Source of the DNA: Bacilli bacterium
GTDB lineage: Bacteria; Bacillota_I; Bacilli_A; RF39; UBA660
Reading direction: 5' to 3'
Length of the DNA stretch: 64,000 nt
Assembly: GCA_022009835.1 (NCBI GenBank)
Contig: CP091726.1
Location: 620,001-684,000 of the forward strand
This document shows, piece after piece, positions 31,518 to 41,151 of the stretch. Numbering within the stretch: the stretch's first letter is position 1; each line of letters begins with the position of its first letter. The notes below the pieces were generated by a model. The model was given only the letters and a program-made list of their open reading frames with translations. It was not told the DNA's origin and did not search any database. The position numbers were made by a program, and so were the translations under genes.

Positions 31518-32655
31518 ATGAAATTAGTAGGTCCGTTAACTCTTAGAATTGTAGTTTACTACATTATAGCAATAATTTTTCTATGTAGTAGTTTTTAGAT
31601 TGGTTTTTTTAGGGAATTTTTTTAGGAAATACTTTATATAAACTAAATTACGAATTATATTATTGGTGTGTTAATAGTAAAGAGGTTATTTTTTTGTTTT
31701 ATACATGATAGTTATTTTTAGTGGTTGCTTTATATAGATTTTTTTCTAAGAAAGTTGATAATATAGAAAAAAATTATATAAATCATTAAATAGCATTTTT
31801 GAATGAAGATAATCAAAAACATAGAATTACCTAATGAAATGACTAAATTTTTCGGAAAAAGTTAAATAAAATTAAATATGAATATATTTTTAAGTACAAA
31901 AAAAGAGCAAAGGAAGCAGAACAAAAGAAAAAAATGATTTAATAATGTATATGGCTCACGACTTAAAAAAACTCCTCTTACATCAGTTATAGGTTATTTA
32001 TCATTACTTAATGAAGAAAAAAAGAAATATCTAAAGAGTTGCAAAAATAAGTATATGAAAATAGCACTTGATAAGTCATTGAGATTAGAGGATCTCACTA
32101 ATCAATTTTTTTGAAATAACTAGATACAATTTGAATGATATGCCTATAAACAAAACAAATATAGATTTGGTAATGTTATTAGAACAGTTAATAGAAGAAT
32201 TTTTATCCAATGTTAGAAGAAAAAAATATTTAAAGTTAGATATAAATAAACCAGAAGTTTTTAATGTATATTGCAGATGGTGATAAAATAGCGAGAGCAT
32301 TTGGAAATTTGATAAAAAATGCTATTAATTATAGTTATGAAAATACTGTTATTACAATAAATATGATTGAAAATGAAAATGATATAGAAATTGTATTTAA
32401 AAAAATTAAAGGAGCTACTATTCCTAAGTACAAACTTGAAAAAAATATTTGATAAATTTTTACAGAGGAGATGAATCAAGGCAAACAAATAATGGTGGTA
32501 CAGGATTAGGACTTGCAATAACAAAAGAAATAATAGAATTGCACAATGGAACAATTTGTGTAAAAAGTAATGATGAAATTATAGAATTTCAAATTATATT
32601 GAAAAAAAGTGATATTATAAAGAGAAAGATAAATTACAATTTATCGTTATGTTAA
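31518..32655 (+). CDS. VanS-like sensor histidine kinase
   Basis: Two N-terminal membrane helices (31540-31760), a short linker, the H-box MAHDLKTPLTSVIGYLSLL near 31955, N-box GNLIKNAINYS near 32308, and the ATP lid FDKFYRGDESRQTNNGGTGL and LGLAITKEI near 32450. Partner of the adjacent regulator. The start may be upstream at a TTG overlapping the regulator gene; the stop depends on one A run near 32605. Frame breaks are common before 32250. Confidence 0.82.
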
Positions 32656-32722
32656 AAAGCATTGCTTGCGGCAACGGGTATTTTTATAATAAACTGAATT
32701 TGATGAAAGGAGAAAGTGTATT

Positions 32723-33241
32723 ATGTTAAAAGATAATTTAAAAATATTAAGAAAAAATAAAGGACTTTCACAAGAAGAATTAAGCATCAAATTACATGTT
32801 GTTAGACAAACAGTTTCAAAATGGGAATCAGGTTTATCTGTACCAGATGCTGAAATGTTAATGACTATATCAGAAATATTAGAAACACCCGTTAGTGAAA
32901 TTCTAGGTGAAAGTATAGAAGAAAAAGAAAAAAATGATTTAAAAAGTAATATCAGAAAAGTTAGAAGTCATTAATGAACAATTAGCAATGAAACAAAAAG
33001 CAAAAAAAGAGAAAAATGTTAGTTAATACATTAATAGTTGCTGATGTATGTTTAATAATATTATTTATCTTATTAGCAATATTAGGAAGTCCATATCAAT
33101 CATGGGATTATAGTGATCCAGAGTGGTCAGTAATTGGAACTTTATGGCATTCGTTTGAATGGGTATATTTCAAAAGTAGCTCCACTTATGGTTATTGTTA
33201 TAACAGCAATACTTGGAATAATATTTGTTAAAAAGAAATAA
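32723..33241 (+). CDS. Xre-family HTH regulator with C-terminal membrane helices
   Basis: The N-terminal HTH is LKILRKNKGLSQEELSIKLH, then RQTVSKWESGLSVPDAEML. A charged linker is followed after frame breaks near 32944 and 33015 by two hydrophobic segments (ADVCLIILFILLAILG, and APLMVIVITAILGIIFV). This HTH-plus-membrane architecture suggests a membrane-tethered regulator. RBS AAAGGAGAAAG. Confidence 0.8.
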
Positions 33242-33284
33242 ATGATAAATAATAAATTACAATTTATTAGAAAAAAAGGAAAAT

Positions 33285-33564
33285 ATGTTAAAAGTGGATT
33301 AAAAAAATTTCAAAAAAATAAAGAAATGTGGTATTTAAAATGAACTAACTAAAATAGAAACATTCTTAATTGTTTTTAAGAAATTTATTATATTTAGCAT
33401 TTACATTTTTTTCAGGAAATGAAACAAGTAATTTTGGAAAAATTTAGTAGTGGTTTATTAGTATGGTTATCAATTGGATGTAATTTTTATTGGTATAATT
33501 TTTAATAGTAGCTTATATGTCTAAGAATAATAAAGATAAAGTAGAAAAATTAGTAGAGGAGTGA
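33285..33564 (+). CDS. Small membrane protein of unknown function
   Basis: Reading through several A/T-run breaks gives about 90 residues: ELTKIETFLIVFRN, LLYLAFTFFSGNETSNFG, then GLLVWLSIGC and a helix ending in YMSKNNKDKVEKLVEE. The stop TGA is 5 bp before the next ATG. Family not recognised. Confidence 0.4.
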
Positions 33565-33569
33565 ATATT

Positions 33570-34104
33570 ATGGGAGGACTTAGTGTTATAGTTCTTATGA
33601 ATATATTATTATTTTTTTATATACTTTTTTTATTACTATTTTTTTGTAGCCATTATATTATATATAGTAATAAGTTATACCTTTGAAGGTATTTCAATTA
33701 TGTGTATGAGTAAAAATATGGGATATAAAAAAATACTTTTTACTGCTTGGATACCTTTTTTTATAATAAATATTTATTAGGTTCAATAGCGGGTAATAAA
33801 ATAATGGGTATTATATCGGGAATTTTTATCATTTGTATCAATTTGTTTAGGTATTTATTTTTTTATATTCATAAAGAATTAGAAATAGTTTTTATTTATT
33901 ATATTAATAATTAGTTTAATAATTAGTTTTTATATTAGATACAATAATATCACATAAAAATATATATTAGTCATACAAATAAATATGGAGATATATTAAC
34001 TATATTTAATATCTTATCTTTTTGGTTTATTAAGACCGATATTTCTTTTTTTATGGTTAGAAATAAATCTAGGCATTAATAATAAGTTAGAAAAAAATAA
34101 ATAA
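33570..34104 (+). CDS. Multi-pass membrane protein of unknown function
   Basis: About 175 residues with four or five helices: FVAIILYIVISYTFEGIS, KIFTAWIPFYNKYLLGSIAG, then NKIMGIISGIF. The FEGI..MCMSKNMGYKK..WIPFYNKYLLG pattern is reminiscent of small Firmicutes membrane proteins encoded near regulators; function unknown. Many frame breaks at T runs. Ends in a Lys/Asn tail. Confidence 0.45.
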
Positions 34105-34113
34105 TTTAATAGA

Positions 34114-34144
34114 GATTAGTTTGAAATATAACTAATCTTTTTTT
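34114..34144 (+). terminator. Rho-independent terminator
   Basis: GATTAGTT/AACTAATC, 8-nt loop, seven Ts. Confidence 0.85.
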
Positions 34145-34217
34145 ATTATATAAATATATTGGGGGTTTTTTTAATATTAAAAACTATTGAATAAAATAGA
34201 GAAAGGAGAAAAAAATA

Positions 34218-34307
34218 ATGAATAATAATTGTAATAATAGTTATGATAAAATAAAAATGTAGAAAAAGTTTAGTGAACAATCTAAAAAACAATTACAAGA
34301 ATCTTAA
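34218..34307 (+). CDS. Possible 29-residue small protein
   Basis: RBS GAAAGGAG and ATG 34218 start MNNNCNNSYDKIK; one A-run correction near 34257 and one T-run correction near 34270 extend it to VSEQSKKQLQES and TAA 34305-34307. Good RBS but little else. Confidence 0.3.
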
Positions 34308-34367
34308 TACTCTCTAGTAACTTTGCTATTATTATGATATACTAGTGATATATAAAGGAGAGGTAAA

Positions 34368-34694
34368 ATGATAACGATAGAGGATTTTAAAAGAGTAGAT
34401 ATGCGAGTAGGTACTATAATAGAGGCAGCAGTTAATGAAAAAGCAAGAAAACCTGCTTATAAATTAACAATAGACTTGGGAGAACTAGGTATAAAGAAAA
34501 CTTCTGCTCAAATAACTAATGTCTATAAACCAGAAGATTTAATAAATATGCAAGTAATAGTGGTTACTAATTTTAGTCCAATGAAAATAGGAGATGTTAC
34601 TAGTGAAGTGCTTGTACTAGGGGTAGATACTAAAGATGGGGTAGTTTTATTAAATCTAGAAAGACAAGTAGAAAATGGTAAAAGAGTATACTAA
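34368..34694 (+). CDS. csaA: CsaA-type tRNA-binding protein
   Basis: An intact 108-residue OB-fold protein: DFKRVDMRVGTIIEAAVNEK, LTIDLGELGIKKTSAQIT, then PMKIGDVTSEVLVLGVD. CsaA is a dimeric tRNA-binding-domain protein with reported chaperone-like activity in protein export in Bacillus. The alternative, a free-standing MetG C-terminal domain, is less likely given the matching length. RBS AAAGGAGAGG. Promoter-like TATGATATAC lies upstream. Confidence 0.88.
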   Translation: MITIEDFKRVDMRVGTIIEAAVNEKARKPAYKLTIDLGELGIKKTSAQITNVYKPEDLINMQVIVVTNFSPMKIGDVTSEVLVLGVDTKDGVVLLNLERQVENGKRVY

Positions 34695-34749
34695 GTTTTA
34701 TTACATATTATAAATAAACTATAAATTAATTAATAAAGGAAAATAAATT

Positions 34750-35012
34750 ATGAAAAAGAGAAGAAATAGAAAAAAATAAATATGGAAAGATTATATATGC
34801 TAGGAGGAGCATTATTAAGATATTTTTAATGGTATGGAAATAACAGATGAAGAAGCATATATAATTTCTAATTGTCAAGATAATGAAATAGTACCCGCAA
34901 TTAAGATGGTACAATTACATAATAGCAAAAAAATATAAAAATAACCATTTTGCAGAATCTACTACTAAAAATAAAGTTTGCAGGTTATACAGATAAATTA
35001 AAAAAAGAGTAA
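34750..35012 (+). CDS. Small protein of unknown function
   Basis: Reading through A-run breaks gives about 85 residues with MERLYMLGGALLRYFNGMEI, TDEEAYIISNCQDNEIVPAI and GYTDKLKKE at the end. A terminator overlaps the stop region. No family recognised. Confidence 0.4.
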
Positions 35013-35041
35013 ATAAGGACTAGATAATAGTTCTTATTTTT
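35012..35041 (+). terminator. Rho-independent terminator
   Basis: AATAAGGACT pairs with AGTTCTTATT (one G-U), then TTTTT. Confidence 0.75.
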
Positions 35042-35075
35042 AATCTTAAAAAAATTATAAATTACCATAAATTAA

Positions 35076-35105
35076 TTGAGGTTAATGAAAAAAATATGAT
35101 ATACT
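35076..35105 (+). promoter_or_regulatory. Sigma-A-type promoter for the pseudoknot RNA
   Basis: TTGAGG at 35076-35081, 18-bp spacer, TATACT at 35100-35105. Transcription would start near 35112. Confidence 0.6.
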
Positions 35106-35111
35106 ATTATT

Positions 35112-35270
35112 GCATTGAGGAAATGCTCTAATATGAAAATGTTCTCGCTCCTGGATGGTGCGAGTAATAAATTATTCCAGGCGACAATGTTTCTCGCTCT
35201 CAGGTGGTGCGACTAATAAATTATCCTGAATGAAAATACTTGAAAATCTATATTTGTGTAGATTTTTTTT
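35112..35270 (+). ncRNA. Candidate tandem-pseudoknot RNA with terminator
   Basis: Two copies of a ~49-nt unit. Unit 1: stem CTCGC/GCGAG (35144-35148, 35160-35164) whose loop CCTGG (35150-35154) is complementary to CCAGG at 35177-35181. Unit 2: stem TCGC/GCGA (35194-35197, 35209-35212) whose loop TCAGG (35200-35204) matches CCTGA at 35225-35229. The loop pairing changes in a compensatory way between units. A hairpin GCATT/AATGC lies 5', and a terminator (AAAATCTA/TAGATTTT plus T run, 35243-35270) closes the RNA. I do not recognise the class. Could be a riboswitch, a regulatory sRNA or a type III antitoxin-like RNA. Confidence 0.6.
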
Positions 35271-35279
35271 AATTTTATA

Positions 35280-35308
35280 TTGCAAAACAATTAAATCTAA
35301 GGTACAAT
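35280..35308 (+). promoter_or_regulatory. Promoter of the 35364 gene
   Basis: TTGCAA at 35280-35285, 17-bp spacer, TACAAT at 35303-35308. Just downstream, ATCACTA/TAGTGAT (35320-35340) is a perfect inverted repeat that could be an operator or 5' UTR hairpin. Confidence 0.6.
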
Positions 35309-35363
35309 ATATGTTAACAATCACTACTTACTTTAGTGATATGTATAGTATCAGGAGGTTTTT

Positions 35364-36478
35364 ATGGAAAAAAATAGGAAAAAAATGATTTTATTGATAT
35401 TTATGTTTTTAAAAAAACATTAAATGAAATTAAAGGTATAGTAAAAACATGAGATTAAGTTAGAGAAAGAAAGAGAAATGGAAATTGATAAAAAAAGATG
35501 GCTATTGTATTAAAAGACTTAATTAATGCCAACTTTAAAAATCTACAAATGAATCCAAATGGTGATATGATTTACACTCTTCTTCCAATAGTAGATGACC
35601 AAGAAAATAACAAGATAAGATTATCTTTTGCACTATATTATGCTGCATTATATTATGATAATGTAAGTTTGTTATATGACTTATTAAAGGAAAACATTAA
35701 GTTTGATAGGAGTTCCTACCATATTGATTTTTCAATATTTAAATAAAGAAATATCTTCAAGATTTGAAAGAAAAGAATATATAAAAATGATTAAAACTTG
35801 TGGATATATATTTAGATGGTTTATTAATAGTATTGAAAAATTACCTGAGGAAGAAAGAAAAAAATATATTGATAGATTTGTAAAACTAATCAATATAAAG
35901 TATGATTTAATTTGTAAAATAATATCTGAAAAAAACTTGGGATTCTTGTTTCAATAGATTAGAATATGTATTTGATAAAAAAATAATCTAGATACATTTA
36001 CAGATGAAACATATATTAAAGCAACAGATAAACAATTACGTTTGATGCAACTATGTCAAGGAGAAAGCTATTCAGAAGAAACAAAAAAATAAGATTAAAT
36101 AATTTAATGCAAGATAAAAGGTTTTTTTCAGAGTATTTATTAAACTATGATTTAATAATGAGACTTTACACAGATGAGCAATTAGAAACATTAGATTATA
36201 ATATAAGTTTTGCACTAAATAAGTTTTCCGATACTGAAGAGAGTTTAAACAAAATAATAGACTTCCTTCAGATGAGACCAGATTTAGCAACAGTAATAAC
36301 AGTAGTTGCATCACGAGGGAGTTTTATGAATGTAGATAATTTCACTTTAATAGAAATATGCGAACATTGTAGAAAAATATGCTCATTTAAAGTTAATTTT
36401 AATACTGAAGCAAAAAGAATGAAACCCAAAGCAGTATTAAAAAAGGTTCTTGGTGCTTATAAAAAAAGAGAAAATTAA
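35364..36478 (+). CDS. Unknown ~370-residue helical protein
   Basis: ATG 35364 follows CAGGAGG. Reading through breaks near 35372, 35382, 35410, 35450, 35497, 35740, 35940, 35980 and 36085 gives a mostly alpha-helical, soluble protein: FIDIYVFKKTLNEIKGIV, YAALYYDNVSLLYDLLKENI, CGYIFRWFINSIEKLPEEER, FALNKFSDTEESLNKIIDFL and a basic tail. It contains no motif that I recognise. It sits 94 bp after the terminator of the pseudoknot RNA and has its own promoter. It is much larger than ToxN-type toxins (~170 residues). Confidence 0.5.
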
Positions 36479-36489
36479 AAATAAAATAA

Positions 36490-36521
36490 AGAGAAAAATA
36501 ATCAAATATTCTTCTCTTTTT
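36490..36521 (+). terminator. Rho-independent terminator
   Basis: AGAGAA/TTCTCT with a T run; long 16-nt loop. Confidence 0.6.
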
Positions 36522-36612
36522 CTATATTCATATTACCATAAAATAGATAAAAAAATTCAAGACTTGTATTTTTATCAAAATATATAGTATTAAATATATG
36601 TAGGGATAAAAT

Positions 36613-37502
36613 ATGAATAAAAAAATATGACCGCTCTAGTAAGCCTATTTGCTAGAGTATATCACGCTAAAAAAATAGTAATATCAAAAATATATAACGA
36701 TATATATGGAGAGAAAATATTAACCAAAAAAGAGTATACTATGATTTATAATAGTATGAAACAGGGTATAAAATACTTTGATAAAGATTATAATGGAGAT
36801 AATCCAGTAGAGTATATAGTAAATAATAACTTAGCACCATCACTACTTGCTGGATCTATATATAATGAAGATAAATTACAAAGAGAAATAAAGTTAGAAG
36901 GTAAACAGTATCCAATACTAGCAAGTGATTATGACGCATCAGCATATAAAGTAAATAATAAAATAAAAAGTATTTGAACTAGATAAAGAAGAAGTAATAA
37001 GAGATAAAAAAAAGATTAAAAAGATAATAATATAACTATAGATAATGTAACCTTTATAGGAGCAGATTTTAATAATAATTGGATAGATAAACTATTTACT
37101 AGTAATTTTTGATAAAGATAAAAAAAGACTCATGTATCATTACTAGGAATAAGTTATTATTTAGATAAAGAAGTATTTGAAAAAATACTATTAAAATAAT
37201 ATCTAATATTATACCTAGTGGTAGTACCATAGTTTTTTTGATTATCAAAATGATAATGTGACAGAAAAAAAGAAGAAGTGAATAAAAAAATCTTGCTAAA
37301 GAAGCAAATGAAGAAATGAGAAGTACTTATACTAAGAAAGATATATTAGAAATAAGTGAAGGGTCAAATACCATAATATATGAACATTTAAATTATCAAG
37401 ATATCAATAATATATACTTTTTATAACTATAATACCATTAATCCAAATAATAAAATAATAGCTTCTAGAGGAGTATCTTATATAATGTTAGTAAAAAAAT
37501 AG
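36613..37502 (+). CDS. LCM/PPM1-family SAM-dependent methyltransferase
   Basis: The N terminus MTALVSLFARVYHAKK with YNDIYGEKIL is typical of the leucine carboxyl methyltransferase-like family (bacterial Tcmp/PPM1 group). ILASDYDASAYKVNNKIKVF, VTFIGADFNN and HVSLLGISYYLDKEVF correspond to SAM-binding and core motifs. Substrate unknown; such genes may methylate small metabolites. About 290 residues. Frame breaks at 36628, 36973, 37010, 37110, 37180, 37235, 37270 and 37420. Confidence 0.78.
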
Positions 37503-37542
37503 AGGGTAAGTATGTTATAATAATTAATGAAGTGAGATATAT

Positions 37543-38088
37543 ATGTATATAGCAAGATATAAAACAAGTGATAAGATAGATGATATATTACTTACTAGTG
37601 ATGGTAAATATTTAACAGGATTATATTTTTGAAAAACTCTTTTTGATAGTAGAAAATATATAGGTAACTATATAGAACAAGAATTACTGATATTTGAAGA
37701 AACCAAAAAGATGGTTGGATATTTATTTTTAGTGGCAAAACTCCAGGATTTACTCCTGAATATAAGATAGATTATAAGTCAGACTTTCAAAGAGAAGTAA
37801 TCGATATTATGAATAAAAATACCTTATGGAGAAGTAGTTACTTATGGAGATATAGCCAAGGAAATAGCTGCTAATCATCATATTAAGAGAATGTAGGCTC
37901 AAGCAGTTGGAGGCTCAGTCGGAGCAAATCCTATCTGTATAATTGTACCATGTCATAGAGTGATTGGAGCCTCGAATAAATTAACTGGTTATGGAGGGGG
38001 TATTAAAAAAATAAAATAGTACTTTTTAGAAATAGAAGGGCATAACCTAGAAGAATATAAATTACCAAAGGAGAAGAGATATGAATAG
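37543..38088 (+). CDS. ogt: Methylated-DNA--protein-cysteine methyltransferase
   Basis: The active site PCHRVIGAS with acceptor Cys is near 37949, preceded by YGEVVTYGDIAKEIA and AQAVGGSVGANPICII. It removes O6-methylguanine by self-methylation. Frame breaks at A/T runs, but one stop is different: TAG at 37894-37896 in ...IKRM-stop-AQAVGG, where Ser is expected, so a base substitution not a run error. Overlaps tag by 8 bp: a two-gene alkylation-repair operon. Confidence 0.88.
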
Positions 38089-38639
38089 ATGTAAATGGTG
38101 TAATTTAAATAATCCTAAATATATAGATTATCATGATAATGAATGGGGTGTATTAAATCTAGATGATACTTATCTATTAGAAATGTTAATCTTAGAGATG
38201 TTTCAAGCAGGGTTATCTTGGGAATGTGTTTTAAATAAGAGGGAGGCCTTCAGGACTGCCTATGATGATTTTGATATAGATAAAATATGTAATTATACTG
38301 AAGACAAAATAAAAGAATTAGAGGGAAATAAAGATATTATAAGAAATAAACTAAAGATAAAGGCTAGTATTAATAATACTAAGATATTTAAAGATATCAA
38401 AGAAGAATATGGAAGTTTTAAGAATTATCTTTTTAACATTTACTAATAATAAAATATACTATGAAATAAATATGGTAAGTTCTGAATTATCTGACAATTT
38501 ATCTAAAGAACTACGAAAAAGAGGCATGACATTTGTAGGTACTACGATTATATATTCTTATCTTCAAGCTATTGGTATAATATATTCACATGATAGAGAT
38601 TGTTATTTATATAAGGATGGAAATTGTGAAAATAGTTAG
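38081..38639 (+). CDS. tag: DNA-3-methyladenine glycosylase I
   Basis: Excises 3-methyladenine. The zinc/active region CKWCNLNNPKYIDYHDNEWG is diagnostic, followed by FQAGLSWECVLNKREAFR, RGMTFVGTTIIYSYLQAIG and a C-terminal HDRDCYLY with His and Cys ligands. Frame breaks at about 38440. The start overlaps the ogt stop. Confidence 0.93.
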
Positions 38640-39266
38640 TCCTAAAATAAAAAACTATGTCGAATATAGTATTATAGATAGTATAAATGATAATGATTTT
38701 AGTAATAAATTATATAATACTAATATAAAAAGAAAATATTATAATTAGTGATATAACTTTTTGATAGTTGTATTTTTTTAATAATATTAATTTTTAGTAA
38801 TATAAAATTAGATAATGTTGATTTAATAGATGTAATATTTAAAGACTGTGATATATCTAATCAAGTATTTGATAATAAATTACTTAGTAGAGTAGTATTT
38901 GATAATTGTAAATTACTTGGTACTTCTTTTTGTTAATAGTAGTTTAAAAAGATGTTTCTTTTTAGTAGTAGTAACTCTAAATATACTAATTTTTTTACTA
39001 GTAGTTTAAATAATATTGAGATAATAGATAGTGATTTTTAGTAATAGTATATTTACTGAATCTAAGATTAAAAAAATATAAGTTTATATAATAGTACTTT
39101 TTAATGAAACTGAATCTATTAGGACTAATTTAAAAGATGTTGATTTTTTTCTACTTGTAATATAGAAAGAATAGTTTTTTTGATATTGATTCATTAAAAA
39201 GGTATAAAAATAAATGTTCTTCAAGCTAGTGATATTATATCATTATTAGGAGTACAAATAAAATAG
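38626..39266 (+). CDS. Pentapeptide-repeat protein
   Basis: GTG 38626 overlaps the tag stop. The corrected protein of about 205 residues is a run of A(D/N)LxX-like pentapeptides: FDSCIFNNINFSNIKLDNVD, VIFKDCDISNQVFDN, VVFDNCKLLGTSF, then SSLKDVSFSSSNSKYTNF. These fold into a right-handed quadrilateral beta-helix that mimics DNA, as in Qnr/McbG gyrase-protecting proteins. Context with ogt and tag fits DNA protection. About ten T-run breaks. Confidence 0.78.
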
Positions 39267-39290
39267 AGAAGAAATTAATCTTCTTTTTTT
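39267..39290 (+). terminator. Rho-independent terminator
   Basis: AGAAGA/TCTTCT stem, T run. Confidence 0.75.
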
Positions 39291-39322
39291 ATTTGGTACT
39301 TCATCATATAGTATTCCGTGGT

Positions 39323-39348
39323 ATGAGAAAGACTCAGGTCTTTCTCAT
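39323..39348. repeat. Hairpin with 9-bp stem and octaloop
   Basis: ATGAGAAAG-ACTCAGGT-CTTTCTCAT. Same geometry (9-bp stem, 8-nt loop) as those at 19238 and 60935, loop related. No T run. Confidence 0.55.
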
Positions 39349-39362
39349 AAATATTTTTAGTA

Positions 39363-39420
39363 TTGACTATATATATAATAGATAGTATAATTAGTATGAA
39401 AAAGTATAACTAGTATAACT
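39363..39420 (+). promoter_or_regulatory. Promoter with phased AGTATAACT repeats (abrB operon)
   Basis: TTGACT at 39363-39368, 17-bp spacer, TATAAT at 39386-39391. Overlapping and following it are four 9-bp near-repeats: AGTATAATT (39384), AGTATGAAA (39393), AGTATAACT (39403) and AGTATAACT (39412). The array covers the -10 and start site, as expected for a repressor site of the AbrB-like protein encoded next. Confidence 0.6.
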
Positions 39421-39442
39421 TTGGAAAGGAATGATTAGAAAT

Positions 39443-39655
39443 ATGAAGAAAAATAAATATATGGGTATAAGTAAAGTAGGGGAGAAAGGGCAAATAGTAA
39501 TACCTAAAGAAGTGAGGGATATCTTTGGTATAAATCCGGGAGATTCTTTAATAGTACTAGCAGATCCTAAAAAAGGAATAGCTTTGATAAAATCAGATGT
39601 AATAGAAGCTGTTACCAATAATATATTAGGAGGAACTAATGATAAAGATAAATAA
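39443..39655 (+). CDS. AbrB/SpoVT-type DNA-binding protein
   Basis: Swapped-hairpin AbrB fold: KYMGISKVGEKGQIVIPKEV, RDIFGINPGDSLIVLADPKK. About 70 residues. I prefer ATG 39443; ATG 39431 abuts the GGAAAGGA. It overlaps the downstream ABC ATPase gene by 17 bp and is likely its repressor. Confidence 0.88.
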   Translation: MKKNKYMGISKVGEKGQIVIPKEVRDIFGINPGDSLIVLADPKKGIALIKSDVIEAVTNNILGGTNDKDK

Positions 39656-40356
39656 TTTGACTAAGAAATATAAAGATAAATTAGCAGTAGATAATTTAAA
39701 TTTAGAAATAAAGACAGGAGAATTATTTTCATTGTTAGGAACTAATGGAGCAGGTAAAACAACCACCATTAAAATGATATCAACACTAATATTACCTACT
39801 AGTGGAACAATAAATATTAATGGTTTAGATATTATAAAAGACCGTGAAAAAATCAAAAGAATAATAAATATTTCTCCTCAAGAGACCGCTATTGCACCGA
39901 ATTTAACTGTTCTAGAAAATCTCTATTTTATGGCTGGTATTTATGAAATAAAAAAAGCTAAAGAAAAAATAAATGAATTAATTAAACTTTTTAAATTAGA
40001 AGAAGTATTAAATCAAAAAGGCTAAAAACACTTTCTGGCGGTTATCAAAGAAAACTATCTATAGCAATCTCTCTAATAAATGATCCTGAAATACTATTTT
40101 TTTAGATGAACCAACATTAGGATTAGATGTTATTTCAAGAAGAGAATTATGGCATATAATTGAAAAATTGAAAGGAAAAATAACTATTATTCTTACTACT
40201 CATTATATGGAAGAAGCAGAAATTTTATCTGATAGAATTGGAATAATGAATAAAGGAAAATTAATAGAACTAGGTACTTCTAAAGAATTAATAAAAAAAA
40301 CTAATGCAAAGAACTTTGAAGATGCCTTTATCAAGATAGTAGAGGGGGCTAACTAA
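39639..40356 (+). CDS. ABC transporter ATP-binding protein
   Basis: DrrA/CcmA-type exporter ATPase. Walker A LLGTNGAGKTTTIKM near 39735, signature LSGGYQRKLSIA near 40035, Walker B EILFLDEPTLGLD near 40090, H-loop TTHYMEEAE near 40199. About 238 residues, with breaks at 40020 and 40097. Pairs with the next gene. Confidence 0.93.
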
Positions 40357-41087
40357 TGAGAACGATAACATTTGCTAAAAGAAATCTAAAGGAAATAATA
40401 AGAGATCCTTTAAGTATCATCTTTTCTCTAATATTACCATTATTTCTTTTTATATATATTTGAACAATTTAAAATACCAAGCAAAGTATATAGTATAGAA
40501 AAATTTCACTCCTGGTATTATTATATTTAGTTTATCCTTTATAACAATGTTTACAGCTTCATTAGTGGCCAAAGATCGAAGTACATCACTAACCACTAGG
40601 TTAGGAGTATCGCCAATGAAAGAAATAGAATATATTCTAGGTTATACCATTTCAGTAGTACCAGTAGTATTTCTTCAAAATATTATCTTCTTTCTAGCGG
40701 CTATTATCCTCGGTTTAAATCCAACTATAAATATACTATATACAATTTTAGCAGTATTACCTATATCCCTACTATTTATATCTTTAGGTATTTTAATTGG
40801 TACTATTACGACTGAAAAATCATCATCAGGAGTATCAAGTATTGTAGTTCAATTAGTGGCATTTACTAGTGGTATGTATTTTAGTACTGATATGGTAAGT
40901 GAAACTTTTGATACTATATGCAAAATATTACCATTTAAAGGTACTTTAGATATTACCAAAAGTATATTAAATAAAAACTATGACAATATCCTAGTATCAA
41001 CTTTAATAGTTTTTATTATATACAATAATGACAATAACTATAGCTATCATACTATTTAAAAAGAAAATGATTAGTGATAATAAATAA
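40356..41087 (+). CDS. ABC-2 type transporter permease
   Basis: Six-helix ABC-2 permease. RNLKEIIRDPLSIIFSLILP at the start, ASLVAKDRSTSLTTRLGVSP near 40560, and ISLGILIGTITTEKSSSGVS near 40790. TAATG overlap with the ATPase gene shows a single exporter operon. Drug or lipid export is typical for DrrAB-like pairs, unproven here. Breaks near 40460, 40495 and 41020. Confidence 0.87.
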
Positions 41088-41151
41088 ATACAATTGATTA
41101 AATCAAAAAAATTATGATACAATAAATTTATTAAAAGTAACGGAGGAAAAA

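Noticed and set aside
30786..32655. Vancomycin resistance operon
   Set aside because: VanR/VanS-like genes are present, as is a vanZ homologue at 9122, but no vanH, vanA/B-type ligase or vanX occurs; VanRS-like pairs are common without resistance.
35112..35270. Type III toxin-antitoxin locus as a firm call
   Set aside because: RNA architecture fits, but the downstream protein is about 370 residues and shows no ToxN-like feature, and it has its own promoter.
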